The notes beneath the pieces are model-generated. The model was given only the letters and a program-made list of their open reading frames with translations, did not search any database and was not told where the DNA came from. Shown here in pieces: positions 38,501 through 53,311 of a stretch of DNA of 64,000 nt (the stretch's first letter is position 1; each line of letters opens with the position of its first letter). Source of the stretch: Conus ventricosus (taxonomy: Eukaryota > Mollusca > Gastropoda > Neogastropoda > Conidae); contig CM031616.1 in assembly GCA_018398815.1 (NCBI GenBank), forward strand, positions 73,437,445-73,501,444. Direction: 5' to 3'. The translations under genes and the position numbers were made by a program.

Positions 38501-41095
38501 TTGTAGGGAATGCAATGTGTTATGATGTCAAAATGAATATGATTTTCTGAATGGCTAGCAGTATCTGTGTATGTATATGCTTGGACCAAAAAAACCCAAC
38601 CCTTTTTGTATTGTATTGTCCTATATTGTATTGTACTGTGTTCTGTTATTGTGTTTTGTTATACCGTGTGTTACTGTTCTGTGCTGGTTTGTGTTGTGTT
38701 GTATGGTAATGTAAGTATTGTGTTTTAGTATAACACTGTGTTATTGTGTATTCTTTTGCATCACTTGATTTTAGTTTGCATTGTATTTATTTTGTGTAAT
38801 TTTTTTTGTGCGTATGTCATGCTTGTGTGGGAATGTTTTGCATAGCAAAGCATAGTATTATATTGTATTGAGTTTGAAAAAAAGTGTTGTTGAAAAAAAT
38901 GTTAAAAGAAGAAAAAAAGATTACGAATCAAATGAGGTGTGGGGGGAAAAAAAAGAAGAAAAAAAGAGGTCTGTTGTGACAATGAAGTTACACAGTCCAG
39001 TAGATTACAACTCAAACGAGGGGGGTGGGGGGAGAAATGTGTTGTGACAATGAAGTTACACAGTCCAGTAGATTACAACTCAAACGAGGGGGGTGGGGGT
39101 GGGGGGGGGGGGGGGAAGAAATGTGTTGTTTTGATGAAATTACAGAGTCCAGTAGATTATGAATCAAATGAGGCAGGAAAAAAAAGAAATGTGTTGTGAC
39201 TATGAAATTACACAGTCCAGTAGATAACGAATCAAATGAGGTGGGGGGAAAAAAGAGATGTGTTGTGACGATAAAGTTACACAGTCCAGTAGATAACGAA
39301 TCAAATTAGGTGGGAAAAAAAAGATGTGTTGTGACGATGAAGTTACACAGTCCAGTAGATAGCGAATCAAATTAGGTGGGAAAAAAAGAGATGTGTTGTG
39401 ACGAAGAAGTTACACAGTCCAGTAGATAACGAATCAAATTAGGTGGGAAAAAAAGAGATGTGTTGTGACGATGAAGTTACACAGTCCAGTAGATAACGAA
39501 TCAAATGAGGTGGGGGAAAAAAAAAGAGATGTGTTGTGACGATGAAGTTACACAGTCCAGTAGATAACGAATCAAATGAGGTGGGGGGAAAAAAAGAGAT
39601 GTGTTGTGACGATGAAGTTACACAGTCCAGTAGATAACGAATCAAATGAGGTGGGGGAAAAAAGAGATGTGTTGTGACGATGAAGTTACACAGTCCAGTG
39701 CGATGTGCAACAGGCGCCATCGCCAAGTCACCGAAGCGGATCTCCGGCAGCATCAGCTGTGCGTCCCAGAACCACTTCCAGCTGGAGACGCAGATTGCGC
39801 GGTGCGTGCCTGGCGACGACGGCGGCATGGAGGTGCAGGCCTCCACCCAGTGGATCGACGGCACAGCGGAAATTGTGGCCAAGGTGCTCAACGTATCTGA
39901 AAGCAGGTGAGGAGGAGGACAGCTGTGAGGTCAGTTCAGGGCATTGGGCTGCAGGTGAGGAGGACAGCTGTGAGGGCAGTTCAGGGCATTGGGCTGCAGG
40001 TGAGGAGGAGGACAGCTGTGAGGGCAGTTCAGGGCATTGGGCTGCAGGTGAGGAGGAGGACAGCTGTGAGGGCAGTTCAGGGCATTGGGCTGCAGGTGAG
40101 GAGGAGGACAGCTGTGAGGTCAGTTCAGGGCACTGGGCTGCAGTTGCCTTTGTCTTCCAGGGATTTGGCGAGTTGGAGTGCATTCGTACTCTGGAGATGT
40201 TTGAGGCGTTGAGTTTTGAGTTGTCTTTGTTTTAGGTCATGATTATTGCTGTGGAATGAGTTGTCTTTGTTTTAGGTCATGATTATTGCTGTGGAATGAG
40301 TTTTCTTTGTTATAAGTCATGATTATTGCTGTGGAATGAGTTGTCTTTGTTTTAGATCATGATTATTGCTGTGGAATGAGTTATCTTTGTTTTAGGTCAT
40401 GAATTGCTGTGGAATGAGTTATCTTTGTTTTAGGTCATGAATTGCTGTGGAATGAGTTGTCTTTGTTTTAGGTAATGAATTGCTGTGGAATGAGTTGTCT
40501 TTGTTTTAGGTCATGAGTATTGCTGTGGAATGAATTGTCTTTCTTTCAGGCCATGAATTGCGGTGGAACAAGTTGTGACTGTTTTGCAGTGGAGTGTGAG
40601 AAATCCTCTCTTTTTCAGTGAAGTGTCACAGTGATCAGTAAATTGATCGTGGGCCCTCAGTAGAGGAAGAGGAGTTTGTGTTCAAGTGAAATTTTACACA
40701 TTGTGTTTGAGATGTGTTAGTTTTCCAGTGATTTAGAACACATTGAGTTTGATATTTGTTTGTGTACAGGTGATTTATTGGATACTGATGCCTTGTGTGA
40801 AGTTGATTTATTGTACAGCAAGTTTGGGGTGTCTGTTGGTTGGTCTGATATATAACAAAGAGAAAGGAGATTGCCAGCTGTGAACACAGGACGCAACGCA
40901 AGGCGACGTTCTCACTTATTTGTCTTTTGATCTCACCCAACCATGTGTATGTCATTTACCCAGTTTTGGAGAAATTGAAATTTATAGTGGGGGGGGGGCT
41001 TAAGTATCCAAAACCTTCACTGTGAACTTGGCACTTTCAGATAGTGTTTTCACTGATCTCGCCCAAAATGAGTTTCAGTTGAAACACACACACGC

Positions 41096-41154
<59 letters not shown>

Positions 41155-42346
41155 CTCCTGTGTGATGTCCCCATGTCCTTACATGGGGAGCCAAACTTTT
41201 TAGGCATGACAAATGAGTGGTCAGAACATTTGACTCAAGTCTGAGAATGGTTCGCCCCTGAGAAGCACCTTGTGAGTGGTGTAGAGTAGGATTTTTTTTT
41301 AGTCTTTCAGGTCAACATAAGTGCTGGTAGGTGAAGCTATGTTGTGTGTGTTTGCATACACAATACATCAGTATTCAGCTGGCTACGGAAACACAGCTCT
41401 AATGGTCTTGCACATGAATATTCTGGGAGGAGATTGTTGGCACCAAGCTTTCCTCATGTCACAGTGAAATTCCATGATGAGTTCTACATAAATCTTGCAT
41501 TTTGACTGTTTGCGTGCGTGGAAAATAGAAAAAGAGACACTTTCAAAGTCTCCTCATGAAAGAACTAGGTTTCAAGGGTACTGTTGACAGATGTTGGGAA
41601 GTGTGTTCATCATGAGCCATGATTGTGTCCCACTGTGTGGGTTTGTTGGTGTGTGGCCCTAGTGCTGTGGTTTTCTGTGTCAGTGTCACAGTGGGGTTTG
41701 TTGGTGTGTGGCCCTAGCGCTGTGGTTTTCTGTGTCAGTGTCACAGTGGGGTTTGTTGGTGTGTGGCCCTAGTGCTGTGGTTTTCTGTGTCGGTGTCACA
41801 GTGGGTTTGTTGGTGTGTGGCCCTAGTGCTGTGGTTTTCTGTGTCATGTCACAGTGGGGTTTGTTGGTGTGTGGCCCTAGTGCTGTGGTTTTCTGTGTCA
41901 TGTCACAGTGGGGTTTGTTGGTGTGTGGCCCTAGTGCTGTGGTTTTCTGTGTCGTTGTCACAGTGGGGTTTGTTGGTGTGTGGCCCTAGTGCTGTGGTTT
42001 TCTGTGTCATGTCACAGTGGGGTTTGTTGGTGTGTGGCCCTAGTGCTGTGGTTTTCTGTGTCAGTGTCACAGTGGGGTTTGTTGGTGTGTGGCCCTAGTG
42101 CTGTGGTTTTCTGTGTCAGTGTCACAGTGGGGTTTGTTGGTGTGTGGCCTTATTGCTGTGGTTTTCTTTGTCGGTATCACAGTGGGGTTTGTTGGTGTGT
42201 GGCCCTAGTGCTGTGGTTTTCTGTGGCAGTGTCACGGTGGAGGTGAAACGGCTTGGAGGGGCGTTTGGATCTAAAATCACACGCAACTTCCAGGTGTCGG
42301 GAGCTTGTGCTCTGGCAGCCTACGTCATGGAGAGGTCAGTGTGTAT

Positions 42347-42389
<43 letters not shown>

Positions 42390-43992
42390 AGTATCAGATA
42401 ATTTGTTTCATGTGATTGAAATTGGGAAACTGTTGCAGGGATCATGACGAGACAAACTTACTGTAATTTCCAGGCTATAAAGCCACACTGTTATGTAAGC
42501 TGCACCTGCCAACTGTTCTGAAAATTGAAAAAAAACCACCACAACACATTGGCCATAACCAATGTATTCAAAAAGGAAAAAAAGCTATGAAGACTGATAA
42601 TGAAAATGGCGAATACAGTGTAAGCGTAGCCTGTGTATTCTGAGGTATGGCTATCATGGATTATTAAGCCAGCAGGAAAGGGCAATGCATGTAGTGACAG
42701 ATGAAAATCGGCAGTTCAGAATCTTAATCATTGCTGTTCTCAGTGGCACTAAAACTGCGGAAGGGATCATCTTCAGTGTCAGACATGAAGGGTTTTAAGA
42801 ACTCTTCATCAAGGTCAGCCATGTTGTCTGTGGGCTTACAGTACTTCCACCTCTGTGCTTGAGGTCTCTGCTGTGTCATGTGCTGTCGAGATCATGCCTG
42901 CTTTTGTGAAAACTGTAAATAATTGTAGATTGCTGCTATTTTTATTTTTGCACAGGGAAAATTTTCCACGCTGAATACATGATCATTAGGCCTTTAACTT
43001 GAGCTGCTGTGCATTTGCTCTGTGGATAAGCCAGATCGATGGCCTCGATCTCAAATCTGGCTTGTAGGCTTGGCTTCTCAGCTTCCGCATTTTCACTTGA
43101 TCATGTGATGAGGATGAATGCCTGATCCAGCAAGAAAAATATTCAGCCGTCACTAACGGCACTCATATTGCATGTCACTTTTGAATGGACCCTTCTGACA
43201 GTGAACACGGGTCAAATTTGATTTCTGCAAACATTGGTTTCCAGTTTGTGCGATCAACTCCAGATCAGGAAACTATGATTTTATGGCAGGCTGAGAATTA
43301 AGTTGTAAAAATCCATAACTAGGCCGCTGCCAGTGTCGGAGATCCAGGGATAAGAGGTTTGGGAAAAAAAGTAGCGGTTTATAGCTGGAGAAGTACAGTA
43401 TGTGGTAGTGCATTGGAACGTCAGAGTGAGTACAGGAGTAATGCCACTATTGATATTGTAATATGGAAGATGTTGTAGCAGTAAAAAAGAAAGAAAAAAC
43501 CATTGAGAGTGGAAAAGTGTGGAAATTGTGAATTGAAACTGTATTAATAATCCAAGTCATATATGTGCTTACAAACTAATGTACTAGTCCACGATTTTGG
43601 ACTTAAAAACAATTGTAAGATAGAATTTGATGTTCATATCAAAACGCAAATGTAGTCTGTCCAACTCAAAATGTCAGAAAATGTGTTTCAAGAGGTGATT
43701 GGAAGCTGGGATTTTGTTCAAAGGTACAATGATTCAAAATCTTTATGACAGAAATTTATCACTGAAATTTATTTCTCTGAGTTTATTTGGAAACCTCTCA
43801 AATGGGCTGTTGGATTACCCGTGTTTTTGAGTTCTGTTTTTATTGATTATGCTTCTTTTTTGCTTTTCTTCCCATTGTACCAGTTTGTGATTGTCTTTGT
43901 TATTTTCTTTACTGTTCGAAAAAAAAGATTAGTGTTACTGGTGCTAACTTTGTGTGTAACAGAGTGAGTTTATGTTAATCACCCTATTTCAG

Positions 43993-44045
<53 letters not shown>

Positions 44046-45584
44046 TGTGTGTGTGCGTGCGTGCGTGTGTGTCTGTGTGTGTGCATGCACACACAATTGT
44101 ACATGCATATGTGTGTTTGTATTAAACTTTAATGTTTACTTTTTTCTCACAGCTGCAAGCACAATCACAGCCAGACACTGCGTAATGAATATTGGTTAGG
44201 GATTACCATCCACCCCATGTGCGACAATGTCATGAATGGTAAAAGTGTTCAATTGGGGATTAATCTTTTCAGCAGCATTTTCAATAGTACATATTTGACC
44301 TTGGAAATTGTGAGCAGTCACAGCTGTAGCTTTGTACAGGGATAGAAGATATGTTAAGTGATGTTTTACACAAACATTGCACTTAATATTAATTCACATT
44401 GTGTCAAGATCAGATCATTTAAGGCAACATCTACCAAGCAGCGGAGCAGACATAGATAATTAGCTACACTGAGTGTAGAACACAGATAAGCTACAATGAG
44501 ACATTACTGAACACGGTGGAAGTGCTTGTGATCAGTCAAGCAAATGAAGCCAGATGAAAGCAGCAAATTAAAGACTCTCACCTCTCTTGTTTCTGATATA
44601 ACAGTTTTGAGGTAAGACCACCACATCTTCACTCCGCCTGTGTGACTAGAGTCAAACAGTGTTCAGCGGCACAGATAAAAATCTTCACATGAAATAAACA
44701 TCGTCAGACACAACAGTATGATATAATGATGAAGATTTTGATTAAGTCTGGACTAGAAAAATGTTTGTTACGAAAGGCTGTTTCAGAAGAGACAGCCTAT
44801 ATTTGAGCTGTCAGTCCCATACAGGATATGTCTGGAGGGAATTGAAAGTAAGCTAGAGAAACCCTCCCCTCTTTCCACTGCTGCCCCCCCCCCCCCCCCC
44901 TTCCTCATCACCTTCCTTCTCATCACCTTCCTTCTCATCACATGCGGAACAAGATATGAAGTAGGAAGTTGATTCTCTCGTGTGTTTGTTTTTTAAATCA
45001 TTTTTTTTGTGTGTGTGTTTTGTTTTGTTTTGTGCCTGATGCAGACCTGTGCGTCTTCGTATGGATTTCCACACCAACATGAAGAGTGTGGGCAAGCGCT
45101 TCCCTTTTCTGGCAGACTATGAGGTGAGTGTCTTCTTCTGACTGGTTTGAAATTAGGGGAGGGGGGCAGTAGATAACATTTTCACCTAGGAAAACCAGAA
45201 ATGTATGGGACAGAAAGATTCAAAAGATTTATTGTAAAAGGACGCATCTTTGTAGGAGATCCTTTGCTAAACAGGAAGTCAGTGAAGATTATGCAATAAT
45301 GGGGAAATATTTGTGTGTGTGTGTGTTGTGTGTGTGTGTGTGTGTGCCCACTGGAACAGGTGGGTTTCACGGAGGAAGGCAAGTTGAACGGGGTCAAGGT
45401 CACCTATTACGGGGATTGCGGGGCCTCTTCCAACGACAACTCCATCGCCTTAATGTACAGCTGGCTGGACAATGGTCAGTCTTTTTTGCCTTTTTGTGTT
45501 AAAGAATTTTTTTTATACTGTTTGGTTGGCTGGTGGATTAATCACCCACTGGGTAGTACTCTAGGAATGGCACAAGAGATGAAT

Positions 45585-45629
<45 letters not shown>

Positions 45630-48600
45630 CCCGCGCATACTCGCTTGAAGGAATTTTTCACCATTGTTCTCGCAAAGGTTAAAGAGTTGTTCACACAAGG
45701 TTCGTACAGTCATTACAGGAGTGGAAAAATGGGCAGAAATCAAGGCACCTTGCTTTAAGGCATTTGAAGTTGCATGTTATTTTGATATTGTTATGATTAT
45801 TCGCTTAAAGTTTGTTTTAAAGAACTGACTTTGGTTTATGAAAATGTGTAATTTGATGGTGTTTGCCCACAGTAAAAAAAAAAAAAAAAAAAAAGGGAAA
45901 AAAAGAATTTTTTAGTTGTTGCAAGTGAATTCAGTTTCCAATGTGCATTCAAAGACAGACGACTGGAACTGTTTAGTTGTTTGGCAGTACTTCCATAGCC
46001 TCATGCTGAGTGACATCTGCTTTTATTGATCAAAGGAGTAAGCCTTTGCTGTGAAAGAAAGGGAAGGTTGTGCTCAAGTGCTTGTTTTTAGTGCGACTCC
46101 TAAGTAGTCTTCAGTACACTCCCTTTGGAAATATAATCCAGCTGATTCTTGAACGTTTGTGAATTTTGTGCCCACGGTTTTGTTTTAGAACAAAATCTTG
46201 TCAGACAATTATCAAACCTTTTGATTTTTTTACTTTTTAGGTGACTAGGTGAATTCCATGTTGCTTGTTTGCTGTGGAAACACTGCATTGCTGTGTCACT
46301 GGGATGGTGTTTAGTGGTACCTGTTCTGATCCAGCATGCTCAGATCTTCTACTGAACTCTCTTCTGGTGACTGTATTAGCTTAGTCGTGATACTAGCATG
46401 AGTGAGCCCTCCCTCTGGAGGGCGCCACCGTATCTGTCCCAGGATGGTCCCCATGAATTTGCCAATAGTGGGGATCCCTGCACTGTCAAACCATGGGCAC
46501 AGACATGGAGATATCATGACACAGTCAAACGAAGGACACAGACATGGAGATATCATGACACAGTCAGACCAAGGACACAGACATGGAGATGTCCCGACAC
46601 AGTCAGACCAAGGGCACAGACATGGAGATGTCCTGACACAGTCAGACCAAGGGCACAGACATGGAGATGTCCTGACACAGTCAGACCAAGGGCACAGACA
46701 TGGAGATGTCCTGACACAGTCAGACCAAGGGCACAGACATGGAGATATCCGACACAGTCAGACCACGGGCACAGACATGGAGATATCACCACACAGTCAA
46801 ACCAAGGACACAGACATGGAGATGTCCTGACACAGTCAAACCAAGGACACAGACATGGAGATGTCCTGACACAGTCAGACCAAGGACACAGACATGGAGA
46901 TATCCCGACACAGTCAGACCACGGGCACAGACATGGAGATATCATGACACAGTCAGACCAAGGGCACAGACATGGAGATGTCCTGACACAGACCACGGGC
47001 ACAGACACGGAGATATCCTGACACAGTCAGACCAAGGGCACAGACATGGAGATGTCCTGACACAGTCAGACCAAGGACACAGACATGGAGATGTCCTGAC
47101 ACAGTCAGACCAAGGCACAGACATGGAGATGTCCTGACACAGTCAGACCAAGGGCACAGACATGGAGATGTCCTGACACAGTCAGACCAAGGACACAGAC
47201 ATGGAGATATCATGACACAGTCAGACCAAGGACACAGACATGGAGATGTCCTGACACAGTCAAACCAAGGGTACAGACATGGAGATGTCCTGACACAGTC
47301 AGACCACGGGCACAGACATGGAGATGTCCTGACACAGTCAGACCAAGGGCACAGACATGGAGGTGTCATGACACAGTCAAACCAAGGACACAGACATGGA
47401 GATATCCTGACACAGTCAAACCAAGGGCACAGACATGGAGATATCCTGACACAGTCAAACCAAGGGCACAGACATGGAGATGTCCCAACACAGTCAGACC
47501 AAGGACACAGACATGGAGATATCATGACACAGTCAAACCAAGGACACAGACATGGAGATGTCCTGACACAGTCAAACCAAGGGTACAGTCATGGAGATGT
47601 CCTGACACAGTCAGACCATGGGCACAGACATGGAGATATCATGACACAGTCAAACCAAGGACACAGACATGGAGATGTCCTGACACAGTCAAACCAAGGA
47701 CACAGACATGGAGATGTCCTGACACAGTCAAACCAAGGACACAGACATGGAGATGTCCTGACACAGTCAAACCAAGGACACAGACATGGAGATGTCCTGA
47801 CACAGTCAAACCAAGGGCACAGACATGGAGATGTCCTGACACAGTCAAACCACGGGCACAGACATGGAGATGTCCTGACACAGTCAAACCAAGGACACGG
47901 ACATGGAGATGTCCCGACACAGTCAAACCAAGGGCACAGACATGGAGATATCCCGACACAGTCAGACCAAGGGCACAGACATGGAGATATCCCAACACAG
48001 TCAGACCACGGGCACAGACATGGATATATCCCGACACAGTCAGACCAAGGGCACAGACATGGAGATATCCTGACACAGTCAAACCACGGGCACAGACATG
48101 GAGATATCCCAACACAGTCGGACCAAGGACACAGACATGGAGATATCCCAACAGTCAAACCAAGGACACAGACATGGAGATATCCCAACAGTCAAACCAA
48201 GGACACAGACATGGAGATATCACGACACAGTCAGACCAAGGACACAGACATGGAGATATCACGACACAGTCAAACCACGGGCACAGACATGGAGATATCC
48301 CGACACAGTCAGACCAAGGGTACAGACATGGAGATATCCCGACACAGTCAGACCAAGGACACAGACATGGAGATATCCCGACACAGTCAGACCAAGGACA
48401 CAGACATGGAGATATCCCGACACAGTCAAACCAAGGATACAGACATGGAGATATCCCGACACAGTCAGACCAAGGACACAGACATAGAGATATCCCGACA
48501 CAGTCAGACCAAGGACACAGACATGGAGATATCCCAACACAGTCAGACCACGGGCACAGACATGGATATATCCCGACACAGTCAGACCAAGGGCACAGAC

Positions 48601-51600
48601 ATCGAGATATCCCGACACAGTCAGACCAAGGGCACAGACATGGAGATATCCCGACACAGTCGGACCACGGGCACAGACATGGAGATATCCCGACACAGTC
48701 AGACCAAGGGCACAGACATGGAGATATCCCGACACAGTCAGACCACGGGCACAGACATGGAGATATCCCAACAGTCAGACCAAGGACACAGACATGGAGA
48801 TATCCCAACAGTCAAACCAAGGACACAGACATGGAGATATCCCAACACAGTCAGACCAAGGGCACAGACACGGAGATATCCCAACACAGTCAGACCAAGG
48901 ACACAGACATAGAGATATCCCAACAGTCAAACCAAGGACACAGACATGGAGATATCCCAACAGTCAGACCACGGGCACAGACATGGAGATATCCCGACAC
49001 AGTCAGACCAAGGACACAGACATGGAGATATCCCGACACAGTCAGACCAAGGGCACAGACATAGAGATATCCCGACACAGTCAGACCAAGGACACAGACA
49101 TGGAGATATCCCAACACAGTCAGACCACGGGCACAGACATAGAGATATCCCAACAGTCAAACCAAGGACACAGACATGGAGATATCCCGACACAGTCAGA
49201 CCACGGGCACAGACATGGATATATCCCAACAGTCAAACCAAGGACACAGACATGGAGATATCCCGACACAGTCAGACCAAGGGCACAGACATGGAGATAT
49301 CCCAACAGTCAAACCAAGGACACAGACATGGAGATATCCCGACACAGTCAGACCAAGGGCACAGTCATGGAGATATCCCGACACAGTCAGACCACGGGCA
49401 CAGACATAGAGATATCCCGACACAGTCAGACCACGGGCACAGACATGGAGATATCCCGACACAGTCAGACCAAGGACACAGACATGGAGATATCCCGACA
49501 CAGTCAGACCAAGGACACAGACATGGAGATATCCTGACACAGTTAGACCAAGGACACAGACATGGAGATATCCCGACACAGTCAGACCACGGGCACAGAC
49601 ATGGAGATATCCCAACAGTCAAACCAAGGACACAGACATGGAGATATCCCGACACAGTCAGACCACGGGCACAGACATGGAGATATCCCAACAGTCAAAC
49701 CAAGGGCACAGACATGGAGATGTCCTGACACAGTCAGACCAAGGACACAGACATGGAGATATCCCAACAGTCAAACCAAGGGCACAGACATGGAGATGTC
49801 CTGACACAGTCAGACCAAGGACACAGACATGGAGATATCCCAACAGTCAAACCAAGGGCACAGACATGGAGATGTCCTGACACAGTCAGACCAAGGACAC
49901 AGACATGGAGATATCCCAACAGTCAAACCAAGGACACAGACATGGAGATATCCCGACACAGTCAGACCAAGGGCACAGACATGGAGATATCCCAACACAG
50001 TCAGACCAAGGGCACAGACATGGAGATATCCCGACACAGTCAGACCACGGGCACAGACACGGAGATATCCAGACAGTCAAACCAAGGACACAGACATGGA
50101 GATATCCCGACACAGTCAGACCACGGGCACAGACATGGAGATATCCCGACACAGTCAGACCACGGGCACAGACATGGAGATATCCCGACACAGTCGGACC
50201 AAGGACACAGACATGGAGATGTCCTGACACAGTCAGACCAAGGGCACAGACATGGAGATATCCCAACACAGTCAGACCACGGGCACAGACATGGAGATAT
50301 CCCAACACAGTCAGACCAAGGGCACAGACATGGAGATATCCCGACACAGTCAGACCACGGGCACAGACATGGAGATGTCCTGACACAGTCAGACCAAGGA
50401 TACAGACATGGAGATGTCCTGACACAGTCAGACAAAGGACACAGACATGGAGATGTCCTGACACAGTCAAACCAAGGGCACAGACATGGAGATGTCCTGA
50501 CACAGTCAGACCAAGGACACAGACATGGAGATATCCCGACACAGTCAGACCAAGGGCACAGACATGGAGATGTCCTGACACAGTCAAACCAAGGACACAG
50601 ACATGGAGATATCCCAACACAGTCAGACCAAGGACACAGACATGGAGATGTCCTGACACAGTCAGACCAAGGACACAGACATGGAGATGTCCTGACACAG
50701 TCAGACCAAGGGCACAGACATGGAGATGTCCCGACACAGTCAGACCAAGGGCACAGACATGGAGATGTCCTGACACAGTCAGACCAAGGACACAGACATG
50801 GAGATGTCCTGACACAGTCAGACCATGGGCACAGACATGGAGATGTCCTGACACAGTCAGACCAAGGACACAGACATGGAGATATCCCGACACAGTCAGA
50901 CCAAGGACACAGACATGGAGATATCCCAACACAGTCAGACCACGGGCACAGACATGGAGATATCCTGACACAGTCAGACCAAGGACACAGACGTGGAGAT
51001 ATCCCGACACAGTCAGACCAAGGGCACAGACATGGAGATATCCCGACACAGTCAGACCAAGGACACAGACATGGAGATATCCCAACACAGTCAGACCACG
51101 GGCACAGACATGGAGATATCCTGACACAGTCAGACCAAGGACACAGACATGGAGATGTCCTGACACAGTCAGACCACGGGCACAGACATGGAGATGTCCT
51201 GACACAGTCAAATCAAGGACACAGACATGGAGATGTCCTGACACAGTCAGACCAAGGGCACAGACATGGAGATGTCCTGACACAGTCAGACCAAGGGCAC
51301 AGACATGGAGATATCCCGACACAGTCAGACCACGGGCACAGACATAGAGATATCCCAACACAGTCAGACCAAGGGCACAGACATGGAGATGTCCTGACAC
51401 AGTCAGACCAAGGGCACAGACATGGAGATGTCCTGACACAGTCAAACCAAGGACACAGACATGGAGATGTCCTGACACAGTCAGACCAAGGACACAGACA
51501 TGGAGATGTCCTGACACAGTCAGACCAAGGGCACAGACATGGAGATGTCCTGACACAGTCAGACCACGGGCACAGACATGGAGATATCCCAACAGTCAAA

Positions 51601-53175
51601 CCAAGGACACAGACATGGAGATGTCCTGACACAGTCAGACCACGGTCACAGACATGGAGAGATCCCAACAGTCAGACCAAGGACACAGACATGGAGATAT
51701 CCCAACAGTCAAACCAAGGACACAGACATGGAGATATCCCAACAGTCAAACCAAGGACACAGACATGGAGATATCCCAACAGTCAAACCAAGGACACAGA
51801 CATGGAGATGTTATGGGAACTGAGGACACCATGAGAGCAGGGTATAACAGGCCACAGAATTTTGAACATTTTGTAAAGTTGGTTGATGAGGATGATGTTG
51901 GCGCTGCAGGTCTCAATTTAAGTCTGAGACTGCATGATAGGGGCCTATGCTTACTTTCATGATATATCAGGCCCCATAGATACAGACACCTGCAGAGCTT
52001 GTCATGAAATTTGAGCAACACTCTTAGAGATGTGTCCATTAAGTGGATGAAACTTGACTTTTGGTTCCATTTTTCAAAAGTGAGCTTAGAGCAAACTCGG
52101 CTGTGGGTATGAGCCGGTAGGGGCAGCAAAATCCCACAAATGAATGGCTCTGATGGGAATGGAACCCATAGCCTCCCAGCGAGAAGTCTGCAACACTAAC
52201 CACTTCACCACAGCAGCAAGTTGCGTGGATCCAGACTTCTCTGACCTTGACAGATTAGTCTCCTCCCGCCCGACTACACTCACAGTTTTTACTGTGTCTG
52301 TCCAGTGTATACAAAAATCTTGTTTAATAACAAAACACCTTTTCATAGACTGGGTTCTTCATGAATGGAATTGCATATTGCCTTTTTTGTTTAAATCCTG
52401 TGGTGATTTTTGTCCATGCGTGTTGACTTGCACCCTGTTTTGTTTCCAGCATATTACTGTCAGAACTGGAAGTTCACGCCCTATGCTGTGAAGACCAACC
52501 AGCCGTCCAACACCGCCTGTCGTGCCCCAGGTAACGTCTGCAGGCCAACAGTTGTAATGTAAAGAAACACACACCTATTTTTCTTAACAGCTTTTTAGCC
52601 ATGCCAGATGGCCTCTTTTTCTGGCATTTACTTCCCCCATCTTTCTGTCAGATCCGGACATCTGTGATTAAAGGAAATGTAAATATTACATATGGTACCA
52701 CTGGGTCAAGGGTCAAGGGTCTTTTGATCCTGTGTGTTGAGACCTTGGTGTACATGAACTGATGTCTGTTCCCAGACAAAGAGTTGCACATTGCATGGGG
52801 AAAGTGTAGCATCATTTTCTCATTATCCATTATCATTTAACATACAAATATTTTCAGCATTAATGTAAGCATTATATATGAAATTGTAACATTGAAACCA
52901 GCTTAAATATTAAAGAAAAGCATAGCATCCGAAGATGTCTCCTTTTTTGTGGCATAGCATAACATATAAATAAATTAGAAATGAGTTTAAGTACTACATG
53001 TGAAACTGTGACGTTGAAATAAGCTTAAAAGCGTTAAAGATATGCATGGCATCTGAAGACTGTCTCCATTTTCTTGTGATGTTGCGTAGCTACTTTCAGC
53101 CCAAAGATAAGTCTTGCACAGTTTTTTTTCTTTACCCCCTTCAAAAAAAAAAAATGTTGAGTCTATGTTGGAATG

Positions 53176-53218
<43 letters not shown>

Positions 53219-53224
53219 GTGCGT

Positions 53225-53311
<87 letters not shown>

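Noticed and set aside
44140..44200. Possible exon after TTCTCACAG near 44153
   Set aside because: e19 and e20 already join in phase with contiguous family sequence; the translation here is unrelated.
49753..51834. 693-codon + ORF of 13-residue repeats (and a 568-codon minus ORF)
   Set aside because: Product of a 39-bp period; both strands and several frames are open, frames hop at short-form units, and there is no splice or start context.
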